Below, in pieces: positions 15,789 to 24,962 of a stretch of DNA of 64,000 nucleotides. How positions within the stretch are numbered: position 1 is the stretch's first letter; each line of letters begins with the position of its first letter. The position numbers and the translations under genes are program-made. Below the pieces are notes generated by a model. It was not told the origin of the DNA and ran no database searches. It saw nothing but the letters and a program-made list of their open reading frames with translations. Source of the DNA: SZUA-100 sp965248135 (lineage in GTDB: Bacteria; Pseudomonadota; Alphaproteobacteria; Rhizobiales; Rhizobiaceae); the NCBI GenBank assembly GCA_965248135.1, contig CBDFIN010000009.1:62001-126000 (forward strand), in the 5' to 3' direction.

Positions 15789-16871
15789 ATGCTATATTAT
15801 CTTGCCGAACTGGGTGGCCAAATTTCAGTGTTCAACGTTTTTCGATATCTTACGTTTCGCACCGGCGGTGCGCTGGTCACTGCCGCAATAACGGTTTTTT
15901 TGTTCGGGCCGATGATTATTCGTTCCTTGCGTGTCCGCCAGGGCCGGGGTCAGCCAATTCGATCTGATGGGCCGCAAACCCATTTCAAGAAAGCCGGAAC
16001 GCCGACGATGGGCGGGCTGATGATCCTCATTGGAACCATTGTCGCGGCTTTGCTGTGGGTCAATTGGAGCAATATTTATGTCTGGGTGGTTATGCTGGTT
16101 ACCCTGTCATTCGGCATGATCGGGTTTTATGATGACTATCTGAAAGTATCAGCCGCAACCGAAAAAGGATTTTCCGGCAAGGCACGATTGACCCTGGAGA
16201 TGATAATCGCGGCGGCCGCGTGTTACATCATTATGAATGTAGGCAAGGCACCGTTTTCTTCGTCTTTGACATTTCCATTTTTTAAGAGCTTCTTGATCGA
16301 CCTCGGCGTATTCTTTATCGCCTTCGGCGCCTTTGTTATTGTTGGTGCCGGCAACTCGGTCAATTTGACCGATGGTCTCGACGGACTGGCCATTGTGCCG
16401 GTGATGATTGCAGCCGCCTCGTTCGGGCTGATTGCCTATCTTTCAGGTAACGCCGTTTTCGCTGATTATCTGCAGATTCACTATGTCATCGGTACCGGTG
16501 AGCTGGCGGTTATTTGCGGCGCCATCATTGGCGCTGGTCTGGGCTTTTTGTGGTTTAATGCTCCGCCGGCCGCCATCTTTATGGGAGACACCGGTTCGCT
16601 GGCGCTGGGCGGCATGCTTGGCACCGTGGCGGTTGCGACCAAGCACGAGATTGTGCTTGGCATTATCGGTGGGCTGTTTGTGCTTGAGGCCTTGTCGGTG
16701 ATTATCCAGGTCGCCTCGTTCAAGATGACGAGGAAAAGGGTGTTCAAGATGGCCCCCATCCACCACCATTTTGAACAATTAGGTTGGACTGAAAGCCAGG
16801 TAGTGATCCGCTTTTGGATCATATCCTTCATGCTCGCCCTATTGGGTCTGGCGACACTGAAACTGCGATAG
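15789..16871 (+). CDS. mraY: Phospho-N-acetylmuramoyl-pentapeptide transferase MraY
   Basis: A 360-residue polytopic inner-membrane enzyme with about ten hydrophobic segments. It transfers phospho-MurNAc-pentapeptide to undecaprenyl phosphate, giving lipid I. Family motifs are present in order: TPTMGGLMI, the metal-binding GFYDDYLKV, GNSVNLTDGLDGLAI, MGDTGSLALGG and the His cluster MAPIHHHFEQLGW. ATG 15789 has GGGGGA upstream; a 33-base gap separates it from murF. Confidence 0.96.
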   Translation: MLYYLAELGGQISVFNVFRYLTFRTGGALVTAAITVFLFGPMIIRSLRVRQGRGQPIRSDGPQTHFKKAGTPTMGGLMILIGTIVAALLWVNWSNIYVWVVMLVTLSFGMIGFYDDYLKVSAATEKGFSGKARLTLEMIIAAAACYIIMNVGKAPFSSSLTFPFFKSFLIDLGVFFIAFGAFVIVGAGNSVNLTDGLDGLAIVPVMIAAASFGLIAYLSGNAVFADYLQIHYVIGTGELAVICGAIIGAGLGFLWFNAPPAAIFMGDTGSLALGGMLGTVAVATKHEIVLGIIGGLFVLEALSVIIQVASFKMTRKRVFKMAPIHHHFEQLGWTESQVVIRFWIISFMLALLGLATLKLR

Positions 16872-16878
16872 GTGTGAA

Positions 16879-18273
16879 TTGATACCGGTCACGACATTTA
16901 AAGACAGACACGTCGCGGTGTTCGGCTTGGGCGGTTCCGGGCTGGTCACGGCTGAAGCATTGGTCGCCGGAGGCTGCAAGGTGTCGGCTTTTGACGACAA
17001 TCCGACGAGCGTCGACACTGCCAGCAATGCCGGTATCGAAACGGAGGATCTGCGGCTTTGTGACTTTGCCCGTTTTGATGCGCTGATACTGGCGCCAGGT
17101 GTGCCGCTGACCCACCCGAAACCGCATTGGACGGTGGAGCTTGCCCGGGCTGTGGACGTGCCAATCATCGGCGATATTGAATTGTTTGCACGCGAGCGCC
17201 GTGCCGTATCACCGCAGTCGGAATTTATCGCAATCACCGGCACCAACGGAAAGTCCACAACCACAGCATTGATTGCGCATATACTAATTCACGCCGGGCG
17301 GGATGTGGATATGGGCGGCAATATCGGCGCCGCGGTGCTGTCTTTACGGCAATTCGCGCGCGACCGAATTTATGTCGTGGAATGTTCATCCTACCAGATA
17401 GACCTTGCCCCGAGCCTTGATCCCACTATCGGCATTTTGCTTAATCTGTCGCCGGATCATCTTGATCGCCACGGCAGCATGGAGCGCTATGTGGCTGCCA
17501 AGAAAAGACTTGTCGATGGTGCTGCCCGGGCGATCATCGCGGTCGATGACGAGCATTGCCGGAAAATTGCCGGGGATATGAAGGCGGCCGGCAAAAAGGT
17601 GGTGTCGATTTCCAAGGATCAGGTGCTTGAAAGCGGTGTTTATGCGGTTGACGGTGAACTGATTGAGGCTCAGGAGCGTCACACAATTGCGCGAATTGGG
17701 AAGATCGGGTCGTTGCGCGGCACCCACAATGCGCAGAATGCGGCTGCTGCGGCAGTAGCGTGCCGGGCGGTTGGTCTCGGTAATAATGAGATTCAGGCAG
17801 GGCTTGAGAGCTTTCCGGGCCTGGTGCACCGCATGGAACAAGTTGGCCATCTGGGTAAGGTGCTGTTTGTCAATGATTCGAAAGCCACCAATGCGGAAGC
17901 GGCCACAAAGGCGCTTGACAGTTACCATGGTATTTTCTGGATTGCCGGTGGACTTGCCAAAGATGGCGGCATCGAACTGCTGCGGCCATGGTTTGCTCGC
18001 ATCGCCAAAGCCTATCTGATCGGCGAGGCGGCACCGGCATTTTCGGCCACTTTGGGTGACGAAGTCGATTACGAAATTTCCGCGGTTCTCGACCACGCTG
18101 TCGCCCATGCGGCCGAAGATGCGGTCGCGAGCGGGATTGAGGAGCCGGTGGTTCTGCTGGCTCCTGCCTGCGCCAGCTTCGACCAATTTCCGAATTTCGA
18201 ACAACGCGGCAACGCTTTCAAGAAATTAGCGGCGGCGCTGGACGGCTTTCAGCCAATTAAAGGAATATCGTGA
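16879..18273 (+). CDS. murD: UDP-MurNAc-L-alanine:D-glutamate ligase
   Basis: A 464-residue Mur ligase adding D-glutamate. A Rossmann-like N-terminus (VAVFGLGGSGLVTAEALV) binds the UDP substrate. The P-loop is ITGTNGKSTTTALIAH, followed by NLSPDHLDRHGSM and, in the C-terminal domain, FVNDSKATNAEAATKAL. The start is TTG at 16879 with AGGTG upstream, seven bases after the mraY stop. The stop overlaps the ftsW start. Confidence 0.95.
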   Translation: MIPVTTFKDRHVAVFGLGGSGLVTAEALVAGGCKVSAFDDNPTSVDTASNAGIETEDLRLCDFARFDALILAPGVPLTHPKPHWTVELARAVDVPIIGDIELFARERRAVSPQSEFIAITGTNGKSTTTALIAHILIHAGRDVDMGGNIGAAVLSLRQFARDRIYVVECSSYQIDLAPSLDPTIGILLNLSPDHLDRHGSMERYVAAKKRLVDGAARAIIAVDDEHCRKIAGDMKAAGKKVVSISKDQVLESGVYAVDGELIEAQERHTIARIGKIGSLRGTHNAQNAAAAAVACRAVGLGNNEIQAGLESFPGLVHRMEQVGHLGKVLFVNDSKATNAEAATKALDSYHGIFWIAGGLAKDGGIELLRPWFARIAKAYLIGEAAPAFSATLGDEVDYEISAVLDHAVAHAAEDAVASGIEEPVVLLAPACASFDQFPNFEQRGNAFKKLAAALDGFQPIKGIS

Positions 18274-19427
18274 TGGAAAGCAGAGCAAACCGCGGTCGGT
18301 TTTCGCAATGGTGGTGGACGGTCGACAAGTTGCTGCTGTTTTCAGCTTTCTTGTTGATGGCCGGGGGGCTGGTGTTTTCACTTGCCGCCAGCCCGGCAAT
18401 TGCCGAGCGCCTGGGCATCGGCAGTTATCATTTCTTCCACCGCCATCTGATGTTTATGGTGCCGGCACTGGCACTGCTTATCGGATTATCCTTTCTCGAT
18501 AACAAGATGGCGCGGCGGGCAGGGCTGATCCTGTTTCTGCTGTCATTGGTGATGATGGTGGCTACCATGTTCTTCGGCTTTGAAGCAAAAGGGTCGCGGC
18601 GATGGATTTCGGTCGGGTCTTTTTCGTTTCAGGCGTCGGAGTTTCTCAAGCCCGGTTTTGTCATCGTGTCGGCGTGGTTATTTGCCGACGGTGCCCGCAG
18701 GCCCGATATTCCGGGAAACCTGTTTTCCATCATGGTTTTTGCCGTCGTGGTAGCACTGCTTGTGGCGCAGCCGGACCTCGGGCAGACGATCCTGGTTTCA
18801 GCAGTTTGGGGGGCAATGTTCTTTATGGCCGGCATGTCGTGGCTGTGGGTCGCCGGACTTGCGATATTCGCGGTTGCCGGCATCAGTGTCGCCTATTCTT
18901 TGCTCGATCATTTCGCCAGCAGGATAGACCGCTTCTTCACTGGTGTGGGTGATACTTTTCAGGTTGATACCGGGCTCGTGGCGATTGTGCGCGGCGGCTG
19001 GATGGGGCAGGGGCCGGGCGAGGGCACGGTGAAAAGCATTCTGCCTGACAGCCACACCGATTTCATATTCGCCGTGGCGGCAGAGGAATTCGGCATTCTG
19101 ATCTGTCTGTTTCTGCTGTTTGTATTTGCCTTTGTGGTAATGCGGGGGCTGGCGCATGCCCTAAGGGAACGTGATACTTTAGTCCGGTTGTCGGTCGCCG
19201 GGCTGATTCTGTTATTCGGCCTGCAGTCGATAATTAACATGGCGGTCAACATAAAACTGATGCCGGCCAAGGGCATGACCTTGCCGTTCATTTCTTACGG
19301 CGGTTCCTCGCTGCTGTCGGTGGCTATCGGCATGGGTCTGGTATTGGCATTAACCCGGACAAGACCGGAATCCCGCCGCTATGATGCGCGCACTTATGTG
19401 CCGAAAAGCCTTCAGATGGTCGGGTAA
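18270..19427 (+). CDS. ftsW: Septal peptidoglycan polymerase FtsW (SEDS family)
   Basis: A 385-residue protein with about ten membrane segments, the SEDS glycosyltransferase that polymerises lipid II at the septum with FtsI. Recognisable segments are RRWISVGSFSFQASEF, VAQPDLGQT, a periplasmic loop with GEGTVKSILPDSHTDFIFAV and the C-terminal PFISYGGSSLLS. GTG 18270 overlaps the murD stop; the ATG three bases later is an equally good start relative to AGGA at 18261. Confidence 0.94.
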   Translation: MMESRANRGRFSQWWWTVDKLLLFSAFLLMAGGLVFSLAASPAIAERLGIGSYHFFHRHLMFMVPALALLIGLSFLDNKMARRAGLILFLLSLVMMVATMFFGFEAKGSRRWISVGSFSFQASEFLKPGFVIVSAWLFADGARRPDIPGNLFSIMVFAVVVALLVAQPDLGQTILVSAVWGAMFFMAGMSWLWVAGLAIFAVAGISVAYSLLDHFASRIDRFFTGVGDTFQVDTGLVAIVRGGWMGQGPGEGTVKSILPDSHTDFIFAVAAEEFGILICLFLLFVFAFVVMRGLAHALRERDTLVRLSVAGLILLFGLQSIINMAVNIKLMPAKGMTLPFISYGGSSLLSVAIGMGLVLALTRTRPESRRYDARTYVPKSLQMVG

Positions 19428-19435
19428 TTGGACGA

Positions 19436-20539
19436 ATGAACAAGGGTGCGATCTTTCTGTGCGCCGGTGGTACTGGCGGACATCTGTTTCCCGCTGAAGC
19501 GCTGGCGCACGAACTGAATTATCGCGGTTGGACGATCTATTTGTTGACCGACAGCCGGGCAAAGAGATTTACCACATCGTTTCCAGCTGATGAAATTCAC
19601 ATCATCCGTGCCGCTACTTTCACATCAATTAACCCATTGGCGATTATCAGAACTTTAGCTGCAATTTTTGCCGGCTACAAACAAACGCGCGAGCTGGTGG
19701 TGGATCACAATCCAAGTGTCATGGTTGGCTTCGGCGGCTATCCCACTATCCCGCCATTATTGGCTGCAAATCGCGGTGGTGTACCAATTGTTTTGCAGGA
19801 ACAAAATGCAGTTTTGGGGCGGGCAAATCGCATGTTTGCCAATTCGGCCACGGCGGTTGCCACCGGTTTTCCATTAATTGGCAAGGACAGCACACTTGGT
19901 GAAAAAACTGTGGTAACCGGCAATCCGTTACGTCCACCGGTGCTTGAGGCGGCGAAAAATCACTATCGTCCACCAAAGGACGGTGAACCATTCAACCTTG
20001 TGGTATTTGGCGGCAGTCAGGGCGCGCGCTTTTTCTCACAAGTATTGCCGAAGGCGCTTGAGGCGATGCCGCCACCGTTGCGCAACCGGCTGCACATCAC
20101 CCAGCAAGCCCGCCCTGAAGATGCGGACGAGCTCAAACAGGCTTTTGCGGATCTTGATATCCAGGCCGATGTTTTGCCCTTTTTTGATGACATGCCGCAA
20201 CGCATTGCCGATGCGCACCTGGTTATCTGCCGGGCCGGTGCTTCAACCGTATCCGAACTGACGACGATTGGGCGGCCATCAATTCTGATACCCTATCCCT
20301 TCGCGCTTGATCATGATCAGGCAGCCAACGCGGCTGAGCTGGCGGCCAAGGGTGGCGCTACTATCGTGCCGCAATCCGAGCTTGATGGGGAAAAACTGGC
20401 TCAACTTATGATCGAGGCCATCAACCAACCGCAATTGCTGGCTAAAGCCGCTGACAACGCCAAACAAACCGGCATCCCTGATGCCGCTTTGCGGCTTGCC
20501 GATGTGGTCGAGCGTGTGGCAATGAGTGACGCGAACTGA
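19436..20539 (+). CDS. murG: UDP-GlcNAc:lipid I N-acetylglucosaminyltransferase MurG
   Basis: A 367-residue peripheral membrane glycosyltransferase (GT28) making lipid II. The N-terminal domain has the G-loop CAGGTGGHLFPAEALA and VGFGGYPTIPPLLA; then LQEQNAVLGRANR; the C-terminal domain has VFGGSQGARFFS and CRAGASTVSELTTIG. The gene starts with ATG eight bases after ftsW. Length is normal. Confidence 0.95.
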   Translation: MNKGAIFLCAGGTGGHLFPAEALAHELNYRGWTIYLLTDSRAKRFTTSFPADEIHIIRAATFTSINPLAIIRTLAAIFAGYKQTRELVVDHNPSVMVGFGGYPTIPPLLAANRGGVPIVLQEQNAVLGRANRMFANSATAVATGFPLIGKDSTLGEKTVVTGNPLRPPVLEAAKNHYRPPKDGEPFNLVVFGGSQGARFFSQVLPKALEAMPPPLRNRLHITQQARPEDADELKQAFADLDIQADVLPFFDDMPQRIADAHLVICRAGASTVSELTTIGRPSILIPYPFALDHDQAANAAELAAKGGATIVPQSELDGEKLAQLMIEAINQPQLLAKAADNAKQTGIPDAALRLADVVERVAMSDAN

Positions 20540-20555
20540 CGCGAGGAATCAATAT

Positions 20556-21959
20556 ATGAAATTGCCTGAGGATATCGGTCTGGTGCATTTTGTCGGCATC
20601 GGTGGCATCGGCATGAGTGGCATTGCCGAGGTGTTGCACAATCTTGGTCACCGGGTGCAGGGTTCCGATATGTCGGACAGCGCCAATGTGCAGCGGCTGC
20701 GTGAAAAAGGCATCATCATTCATATCGGGCACCGGGCTGAAAATATCGGCGATAGTGACGTTGTTGTTTCTTCAACCGCCATCAAACCGGACAATCCCGA
20801 ACGGCTGGAAGCCAAGCGACGACATTTGCCGCTGGTGCGACGGGCGGAAATGCTGGCTGAACTGATGCGGTTCAAAAAGGCCATCGCGGTTGGCGGCACC
20901 CATGGCAAGACCACTACGACCTCGATGGTTGGTACTTTGTTGACGGCTGCCGACCTTGATCCGACGGTAATCAATGGTGGTATCATCAATGAATATGGCA
21001 CCAATGCCCGTATGGGCAAGGGCGAGTGGATGGTGGTCGAGGCCGACGAAAGTGATGGCACTTTCTTAAAGCTGCCGGCCGATGTGGCGATCATCACCAA
21101 TATTGACCCTGAGCATCTGGATTACTACGGCACCTTCGACAAGGCACGTAAGGCGTTCTTCCGCTTCATCGGGAACCTGCCGTTTTACGGGTTTGGGGTG
21201 GTTTGTCTGGATCATCCGGAGGTGCAGGCGCTGGTGGCGCGGATCGAAGACCGCCGGGTTATCACCTATGGTGCCAACCCGCAATCGGATGTGCGTTTCG
21301 TCTATAATAAAACCCGAGGAGCGAACTCGCACTTCGATGTCAGTATTCGCGACCGCCGCAGTGAAGCCCCGAAAATAATGAACGACCTGGTGCTGCCGAT
21401 GCCGGGTTTGCATAATATTTCCAATGCCACCGCGGCGATTGCGATTGCCCACGAATTGGGAGCCAGCGAAGCGCAAATCAGAAACGGTCTTGCCGGTTTC
21501 AGCGGAGTAAGGCGCCGCTTTACCCACACAGGCTCATGGGCCGGGGCCGAAATCTATGATGATTATGCCCACCATCCCGTCGAGATTGCCTCGGTGCTCA
21601 AGGCGGCGCGCGAAAGTGCCACAGGCAAGGTGATCGCCATCAAGCAACCGCACCGCTATACCAGACTGGAGAGCCTTTTTGAGGATTTCTGCAGCTGTTT
21701 TAATGATGCCGATACGGTGTTGGTGGCACCTGTCTATGAGGCCGGAGAAAAGCCGATTGAGGGCATTAATTCTACAACGCTGGTCGAGGGTCTCCGTTCG
21801 GCCGGTCACCGCGATGCGCGAACGATAGAAGGGCCGGCGGATATTGCCCCTTTGGTGGCTGAACTGGCCGGTGAGGGCGATATCATCATCTTTCTCGGTG
21901 CTGGAGATATTACAAAATGGGCCTATACGCTGCCGGGCGAACTGGCGGCCAGGAAATAG
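20556..21959 (+). CDS. murC: UDP-N-acetylmuramate:L-alanine ligase
   Basis: A 467-residue Mur ligase adding the first stem residue. VHFVGIGGIGMSGIAEVL forms the UDP-MurNAc-binding fold, the P-loop is VGGTHGKTTTTSMVGTLL, then EADESDGTFLKLPADVAIIT, NIDPEHLDYYGTFD and DDYAHHPVEIASVL. ATG 20556 is supported by GAGGAA about nine bases upstream; a farther in-frame start inside murG is unlikely. Confidence 0.95.
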   Translation: MKLPEDIGLVHFVGIGGIGMSGIAEVLHNLGHRVQGSDMSDSANVQRLREKGIIIHIGHRAENIGDSDVVVSSTAIKPDNPERLEAKRRHLPLVRRAEMLAELMRFKKAIAVGGTHGKTTTTSMVGTLLTAADLDPTVINGGIINEYGTNARMGKGEWMVVEADESDGTFLKLPADVAIITNIDPEHLDYYGTFDKARKAFFRFIGNLPFYGFGVVCLDHPEVQALVARIEDRRVITYGANPQSDVRFVYNKTRGANSHFDVSIRDRRSEAPKIMNDLVLPMPGLHNISNATAAIAIAHELGASEAQIRNGLAGFSGVRRRFTHTGSWAGAEIYDDYAHHPVEIASVLKAARESATGKVIAIKQPHRYTRLESLFEDFCSCFNDADTVLVAPVYEAGEKPIEGINSTTLVEGLRSAGHRDARTIEGPADIAPLVAELAGEGDIIIFLGAGDITKWAYTLPGELAARK

Positions 21960-21964
21960 AAATT

Positions 21965-22930
21965 ATGTCTGGGGCCGCCCTTCTTGCAGATATTGGTGAT
22001 CGCTTTTCCGAGGTTCGTGGCCGCATCACGCCAGACGCGCCAATGAGTGCCATCACCTGGTTCCGGGTCGGTGGGCCGGTCGATATATTGTTTCAACCGG
22101 CCGATGAGGAAGATCTTTCGTTTTTTCTGAAAAACCTGCCAGAAGAAATTCCGGTCATGGTGGTTGGTGTCGGGTCCAATCTTCTGGTCCGTGATGGTGG
22201 CATCAGAGGAGCGGTTGTTCGCCTTTCCGCCAAGGGGTTTGGTGCGGTAGAATCCATCGGCAATAACCACATCAAAGCGGGCGCTGCCGCATCAGACAAA
22301 CGGGTGGCCAAGGTGGCGCTTGAGGCCGGTCTCGGTGGATTTTCATTCTATCACGGTATTCCCGGCGGCATTGGCGGTGCCCTGCGCATGAATGCCGGTG
22401 CCAACGGTACCGAAACAACGGATCGCGTGGTGCAGGTGCGGGCCATTGACCGGGCGGGTGATTTGAAAGTCCTTTCCCGCCGCGATATGGGATACAGCTA
22501 CCGTCACTCGTCGGCTGCCGATGAGTTGATTTTTACCGGTGCGATTCTTGCAGGAATTCCGACGCCTGGGGACGAGATCCAAGCGCAAATGGCAGCCGTC
22601 CAGCATCACCGCGAAACGGTACAGCCAATCCGCGACAAGACCGGTGGGTCGACATTCAAAAACCCTGAAGGGCACTCCGCCTGGAAGCTGATCGACGCGG
22701 CCGGAATGCGCGGATTACGGATTGGTGGGGCCGAAATGTCGGTTATGCACTGCAACTTCATGATCAATACTGGCAACGCCTCGGCCCATGATCTGGAGCT
22801 TTTGGGTGAGACCGTGCGTCGTCGGGTTTATGAACATGCCGGTATTCTGCTGCATTGGGAAATCAGGCGAATTGGAGATTTTCTCGAAAATGAGCAAATT
22901 ATTTCATTTTGGCCAAAAGCCAGTAATTAG
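21965..22930 (+). CDS. murB: UDP-N-acetylenolpyruvoylglucosamine reductase
   Basis: A 321-residue FAD enzyme that reduces enolpyruvyl-UDP-GlcNAc with NADPH to UDP-MurNAc. The FAD-binding half shows TWFRVGGPVDILFQP, VGVGSNLLVRDGG and GIPGGIGGALRMNAGA. The substrate half shows GYSYRHSS and GGSTFKNPEGHSAWKLIDAAG with the catalytic Ser. ATG 21965 lies five bases after the murC stop with AGGAAA upstream. Confidence 0.95.
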   Translation: MSGAALLADIGDRFSEVRGRITPDAPMSAITWFRVGGPVDILFQPADEEDLSFFLKNLPEEIPVMVVGVGSNLLVRDGGIRGAVVRLSAKGFGAVESIGNNHIKAGAAASDKRVAKVALEAGLGGFSFYHGIPGGIGGALRMNAGANGTETTDRVVQVRAIDRAGDLKVLSRRDMGYSYRHSSAADELIFTGAILAGIPTPGDEIQAQMAAVQHHRETVQPIRDKTGGSTFKNPEGHSAWKLIDAAGMRGLRIGGAEMSVMHCNFMINTGNASAHDLELLGETVRRRVYEHAGILLHWEIRRIGDFLENEQIISFWPKASN

Positions 22931-23085
22931 AATCGCTTAGACTCTGGCGCTGGCATTTTGAATCAATTATGGCGGTTGACGCAACCCCGTGTGGACTTGC
23001 GCCCTCGCTAAGAGTCTGATTCTTTGCCATATGCGATTGATTCCTTTACGCGAATCTCATTGCTATTGGTAAGGGGTTTGAAAAA

Positions 23086-24012
23086 ATGTGCGCAAAACAT
23101 GTTGCCGTTCTCATGGGAGGATGGTCATCCGAGCGTTCTGTTTCTCTTTCTTCAGGCGAGGCGTGCGCCAATGCGCTGGAGACGGAAGGGTATCGTGTTA
23201 CTCGCGTTGATGTCGGCCATGATGTCAGCGCTGAATTAAGCGAACTGAAGCCGGACGTTGCTTTCAACGCCCTGCACGGACCCTATGGCGAAGACGGAAC
23301 CATTCAGGGCGTGCTTGAATACCTTGAGATACCCTACACCCATTCGGGCGTTTTGGCTTCCGCTCTTGCTATGGACAAGGAACGGGCAAAGACGATTGCC
23401 AGAAGGGTCGGCATAACGGTTGCAGATGCCAAGGTTATGCACCGGCTTGAGGCGGCGAAAAAACACGCGATGAAACCGCCTTATGTGGTTAAGCCGGTGG
23501 TCGAGGGTTCATCGCTTGGCGTGTTGATTGTCGGCGAAGACCGCTCCACTCCGCCGCAGGAGCTTTATTCCTCCGACTGGCCCTATGGCGATATCGTCAT
23601 GGTCGAGCGCTATATTGCCGGGCGTGAACTAACCTGTGCCGTGATGGGAGACGTGGCGCTTGGCGTCATCGAAATAGTGCCGGTTGGTGATACTTTCTAC
23701 GACTTTGATGCAAAGTATCGCGAAGGAGGATCAAATCATCTATATCCGGCAGAAATTTTACCAAATATTTACCAAAAAATTCAGACAATGTCGCTGAAAG
23801 CGCACAAGGCAATCGGTTGTCGCGGTGTGAGCCGTTCTGATTTCCGTTTTGATGACCGGATTAACGGCTTCAACGAGCTGGTTTGGCTGGAGGTGAATAC
23901 CCAGCCTGGCATGACCCCGACTTCTCTGGTGCCGGAACTAGCCGAACACGCGGGACACTCGTTTGGTGAATTGCTGTCGTGGATGGTGGAGGACGCAAGT
24001 TGTTGTCGTTGA
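23086..24012 (+). CDS. ddl: D-alanine:D-alanine ligase
   Basis: A 308-residue ATP-grasp enzyme making the D-Ala-D-Ala dipeptide used by MurF. Motifs: VAVLMGGWSSERSVSLSSG at the N-terminus, ALHGPYGEDGTIQGVLEYL, the ATP-binding PYVVKPVVEGSSLGV, VERYIAGRELTCAVMG and the metal-binding VNTQPGMTPTSLVPE. ATG 23086 has AAGGGG upstream. A 155-base gap after murB is the widest break so far in the cluster, so an internal promoter is possible here. Confidence 0.95.
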   Translation: MCAKHVAVLMGGWSSERSVSLSSGEACANALETEGYRVTRVDVGHDVSAELSELKPDVAFNALHGPYGEDGTIQGVLEYLEIPYTHSGVLASALAMDKERAKTIARRVGITVADAKVMHRLEAAKKHAMKPPYVVKPVVEGSSLGVLIVGEDRSTPPQELYSSDWPYGDIVMVERYIAGRELTCAVMGDVALGVIEIVPVGDTFYDFDAKYREGGSNHLYPAEILPNIYQKIQTMSLKAHKAIGCRGVSRSDFRFDDRINGFNELVWLEVNTQPGMTPTSLVPELAEHAGHSFGELLSWMVEDASCCR

Positions 24013-24962
24013 CACGAGGTGGAAACAAAAGACCGCGCAATCCGGGCGATAGCCGCCCGGACGGGATCTCGCGTTCTGCCACCAAAAAGCGACGCGTTAT
24101 GCCCCGCCCTGTTCGATTTGCCATCCGCCATTTTTCCCGCATTGCTACCACCGCTGCGCCAATGCGTGCTGGAATAGGAAGTGCGTTTGCAATCGGTTTT
24201 TTGGTCATAGCAGCAGGATACGGTGCTTATTACGGAGGGCACGGGAAATTGTTCCTGTCGTCGGCCGCATCAACGGCCGGTCTTGAGGTTGGCGCCATCG
24301 AAATAAGCGGCCAGTTGGAAACCGGGGAAAGCGAGGTTCTTGCAGCGCTTAAACTTGATAAACGCGGCTCGTTGTTCGGACTAGATCTTACAAAGGTGCG
24401 GGCGCGGGTAATGAGATTGCCCTGGGTCGAGGCCGTGACCATCCGGAAATACTATCCCGACAAGCTTGCGATATCGCTGCGCGAAAAACAGCCGTTTGCC
24501 GTTTGGCAGCGGGACAAGACGCTTCGCATTGTCGAAGGCGATGGCAAGGTTATTGTCGAAATCCCTGCAGGCGAAAGGCTGAGCAATCGAATTTCACTGT
24601 TGCCCAGGATCGTCGGCAAAGGAGCAGAAAAACGTGCCGCCGAGCTGTTCGAACTGGTTTCTCCCTATCCGACCTTGAAATCGCAGGTGAATGCCTATGT
24701 GCGCGTGGCCGATCGGCGCTGGAACATTGTGCTTGGTGGCGATCTTGTCATTCAGTTGCCTGAAGGCAATGCCCCAAGGGCGCTTGCTGCTGTTGCTACA
24801 ATGGACCGAGAAAGACAGCTGCTTTCCCGTGCTATCACCGCAGTCGACATGCGGTTGAAAAATCGCATGGTACTGAGGCTTTTGCCGGATGCTGCAGAAC
24901 AAAGGCGGATTACTGCCAAAGACAAACTGAAGCAGATGCATCAGGCGGAGAAGAGCATATGA
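24000..24962 (+). CDS. ftsQ: Cell division protein FtsQ
   Basis: A bitopic divisome protein of about 320 residues: basic cytoplasmic N-terminus, one membrane segment (near SAFAIGFLVIAAGYGAYYGG), then a POTRA domain beginning VGAIEISGQLETGESEVLAAL and a beta domain. It links the early divisome to FtsL/FtsB. The start is uncertain. I favour TTG 24000 because GGAGGA sits six bases upstream; GTG 23979 is the next in-frame option. The reading frame overlaps the end of ddl either way. Confidence 0.88.
   Translation: MLSLTRGGNKRPRNPGDSRPDGISRSATKKRRVMPRPVRFAIRHFSRIATTAAPMRAGIGSAFAIGFLVIAAGYGAYYGGHGKLFLSSAASTAGLEVGAIEISGQLETGESEVLAALKLDKRGSLFGLDLTKVRARVMRLPWVEAVTIRKYYPDKLAISLREKQPFAVWQRDKTLRIVEGDGKVIVEIPAGERLSNRISLLPRIVGKGAEKRAAELFELVSPYPTLKSQVNAYVRVADRRWNIVLGGDLVIQLPEGNAPRALAAVATMDRERQLLSRAITAVDMRLKNRMVLRLLPDAAEQRRITAKDKLKQMHQAEKSI

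Noticed and set aside
22931..23085. Possible regulatory dyad (GAATCGCTTAGACTC near 22929 and GCTAAGAGTCTGATTC near 23006)
   Set aside because: The two segments share words, but the match is imperfect and the register shifts; not strong enough to call as an operator or repeat.
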